From Candidatus Magnetomicrobium cryptolimnococcus (GTDB taxonomy: Bacteria; Nitrospirota; Thermodesulfovibrionia; Thermodesulfovibrionales; Magnetobacteriaceae): a stretch of 64,000 nt of DNA. The stretch lies in the NCBI GenBank assembly GCA_018606805.1, contig JAGYWI010000009.1, positions 1 through 64,000 of the forward strand, in the 5' to 3' direction. Below are positions 62,507-64,000 of the stretch, one piece after another. Within the stretch, counting starts at the first letter, position 1. Each line of letters starts with the position of its first letter. Made by a program: the position numbers and the translations under genes. The notes below the pieces were generated by a model that searched no databases, was not told the origin of the DNA, and saw only the letters and a program-made list of their open reading frames with translations.

Positions 62507-62956
62507 ATGACAAAAGACCCTATGCACAAGAAAAAGAACCTGTATAGGTTTATGAAGTTAAAGCCGGATGCCAAGTTTTCGGATGTCCTGCGCTCATTTG
62601 TAAGTATTAAAAGAGAGGCGGAAAAGGCGGAAAAGATAGATTTTTTACTCTTAAATAAGGCTAAAAAACTTTTAAATCCGAAGGTGCGCTTTACACTGGA
62701 TTTTCTATACTATACCAAAGACATATTTGCTTATTATATAGAAACTCAAGAGCTTGAAGAATTTAATATAAAAGATGAATTAAAAAAATTCATAGATGTC
62801 CCTGTTTTAGAAAGGGAAGCATATTTTGATGATACGAAAAGTGATGACATGTCTAACTATTATGGTGAAATTAAATATAAGGATATATCCGTAGATGCGG
62901 TAGACTTATACGATGATTTAAATACTTATAAATTTGATATTAGTTTTGACAGATAA
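62507..62956 (+). CDS. J-domain-like protein without HPD
   Basis: This 149-residue protein has a first half (about 10-75) that follows the J-domain helix pattern (LYRFMKLKPDAKFSDVLRSF ... LLLNKAKKLLNPKVRFTLD). The HPD tripeptide needed to stimulate Hsp70 is absent, so it may be a type IV J-like adapter. The second half is acidic and shows no known fold. It sits between the TPR giant and the PilB/GspE ATPase, which suggests a complex with one of them. Confidence 0.55.
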   Translation: MTKDPMHKKKNLYRFMKLKPDAKFSDVLRSFVSIKREAEKAEKIDFLLLNKAKKLLNPKVRFTLDFLYYTKDIFAYYIETQELEEFNIKDELKKFIDVPVLEREAYFDDTKSDDMSNYYGEIKYKDISVDAVDLYDDLNTYKFDISFDR

Positions 62957-62977
62957 TCAACTGGAGGTGTTTTATAT

Positions 62978-64000
62978 ATGTCAACTACTGCAGAGGCAAT
63001 ACCTGAAGTAGGGCAGTTACTTATTAAAAATAATTTGGCCAACCAACAACAAATAGACCAGGCTATTCAAATACAAAAGACAAAGGGTGGTTTTATTGGC
63101 ACAATACTTGTTCAGAAAAATCAAATAAGACAAGACGTCTTGCTTGACTTTCTAAGTAAGCAATATAACTGTCCAATTGTAGACCTAGCAAAGGAAACCG
63201 TTGATGCTAATCTTCTATCTACACTGCCTCCTGCCTTGTCTATTGATAAGCTGAAAAAATATGAAATAGTCCCCATAGCTAAAGTGGGGGCTAATTTAAA
63301 AGTAGCTGTAGCGGACCCATCAAATAAGCAAGCCATCGGCGAGCTGGAAGCCCTTGCTAAGATGAAGTTTGTGATAAATGTCTCCGCTTCTGATAAAATA
63401 GCTAAGGCCATTGAAACAGCCAGCGCCAAAGGTAAGGTAGATGACAAAAAGCCCCCACAAAAAACCGCTCTCGGTAAAGAGGAACTCAGTAAGTTAATAA
63501 CGAGAGCAAAACAAAACGTACCGACAAAGGATGAAAAAAAGGACGAACCTATTAGCTTAAAAAGCACAGGGGACTCGCCGATAGTAACAATTGTTAATAA
63601 TATACTACTAAATGCCGTTTATGAAAGGGCTAGCGATATACACATAGAGCCAACGGAAACCAACCTACAGGTGCGATACCGGGTGGATGGTGTGCTTAGA
63701 CCGGGACTTGAAGAACCACTGCCGGATTCATTAAAAGGACCGCTTATTTCCCGATTAAAGATAATGTCCCGACTAGATATATCCGAAAGGCGGCTTCCGC
63801 AAGATGGCAGAATTAAGCTTAAATACGAAGGCGGCGATATAGATTTTCGAGTGTCAACCCTACCAGTGCTCTTTGGTGAGAAGGTTGTTATGAGGCTTTT
63901 AGATAAATCCAACCTACAGTTAGATTTAAAGGTGTTAGGCTTTGATGATAGACAGTTGGTAGACTTTCTTGAGGCAATAGAAAAGCCCTACGGTATGATA
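62978..64000 (+). CDS. PilB/GspE-type secretion ATPase (partial, runs off the window)
   Basis: The first 341 codons are present. The N-terminal MshEN/T2SSE_N domain (about 1-150; ADPSNKQAIGELEAL) may bind c-di-GMP in relatives. The N2 region of the ATPase follows, with SPIVTIVNNILLNA, RASDIHIEPTE, VRYRVDGVL and LPQDGRIKLKY. The Walker A loop lies beyond 64000. GGAGG precedes the ATG. It powers type IV pilus extension or type II secretion; pilin at 36496 and gspG at 48070 are candidate users. Confidence 0.92.
   Translation, partial: MSTTAEAIPEVGQLLIKNNLANQQQIDQAIQIQKTKGGFIGTILVQKNQIRQDVLLDFLSKQYNCPIVDLAKETVDANLLSTLPPALSIDKLKKYEIVPIAKVGANLKVAVADPSNKQAIGELEALAKMKFVINVSASDKIAKAIETASAKGKVDDKKPPQKTALGKEELSKLITRAKQNVPTKDEKKDEPISLKSTGDSPIVTIVNNILLNAVYERASDIHIEPTETNLQVRYRVDGVLRPGLEEPLPDSLKGPLISRLKIMSRLDISERRLPQDGRIKLKYEGGDIDFRVSTLPVLFGEKVVMRLLDKSNLQLDLKVLGFDDRQLVDFLEAIEKPYGMI

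Overview
The window looks like part of a Gram-negative bacterial chromosome of moderately low G+C content. Outer-membrane life is shown by a KDO-8-P phosphatase, outer-membrane-type barrel proteins and type II secretion/type IV pilus parts. Iron(II) uptake by FeoB, a B12-dependent (class II) ribonucleotide reductase and several c-di-GMP proteins suggest an anaerobe or microaerophile of Nitrospirota or Desulfobacterota type. The taxon is inference; no rRNA is present to fix it, and I recognised no tRNA, rRNA or CRISPR array.

Layout. 1-3.4 kb: a transposase-like tail or unknown fragment, a broken DUF1566 gene, two Hsp20 chaperones and a sigma-54 activator with a degenerate receiver, then a frameshifted Phd-type antitoxin. 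3.6-10.5 kb: a 1208-residue GGDEF/EAL sensor, a DUF1848 protein, a methyltransferase, a GlcF-like Fe-S protein and a VOC protein. 11-17.9 kb: an iron locus, fur, a feoA-feoB fusion and a five-gene ferrosome-like (fez) operon, with Fur-like palindromes ahead of all three transcription units. 18.4-24.5 kb: a pyrimidine operon with a leader attenuator, a new-looking fusion of a carB-type regulatory (MGS) domain to a cytosine-deaminase-like hydrolase, then carA and carB. 24.5-25.2 kb: a dense array of long hairpins. 25.2-36.4 kb (minus strand): ClC channel, acyltransferase, UbiB kinase, phasin-like protein, alaS, recX, recA and a TMTC-like glycosyltransferase. 36.5-42.4 kb: pilin, nrdJ, kdsC, pgsA, plsY, queC and a small membrane protein. 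42.4-45.7 kb: an AT-rich island of orphan envelope proteins. 45.8-53.5 kb: repeat-rich accessory DNA with a truncated sensor, gspG/gspH, tsaD, a degenerate HD-GYP-PilZ protein, DUF29, and an overlapping TIR effector plus VapC pair. 53.8-64 kb: a cysteine-rich secreted protein, the MoxR-DUF58-transglutaminase operon, a giant TPR protein, a J-domain-like protein and the start of a PilB/GspE ATPase.

The strongest system is the fez-like operon. Fur, FeoAB and the P1B-6-type ATPase set with arginine-rich HMA-like partners fit import of iron(II) followed by storage in a membrane-bounded ferrosome. Other candidates are the MGS-amidohydrolase fusion, the TIR-VapC pair and several families of invasive palindromic repeats. 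One family is a MITE with about 26-bp terminal inverted repeats. A palindrome has inserted in frame inside carA.
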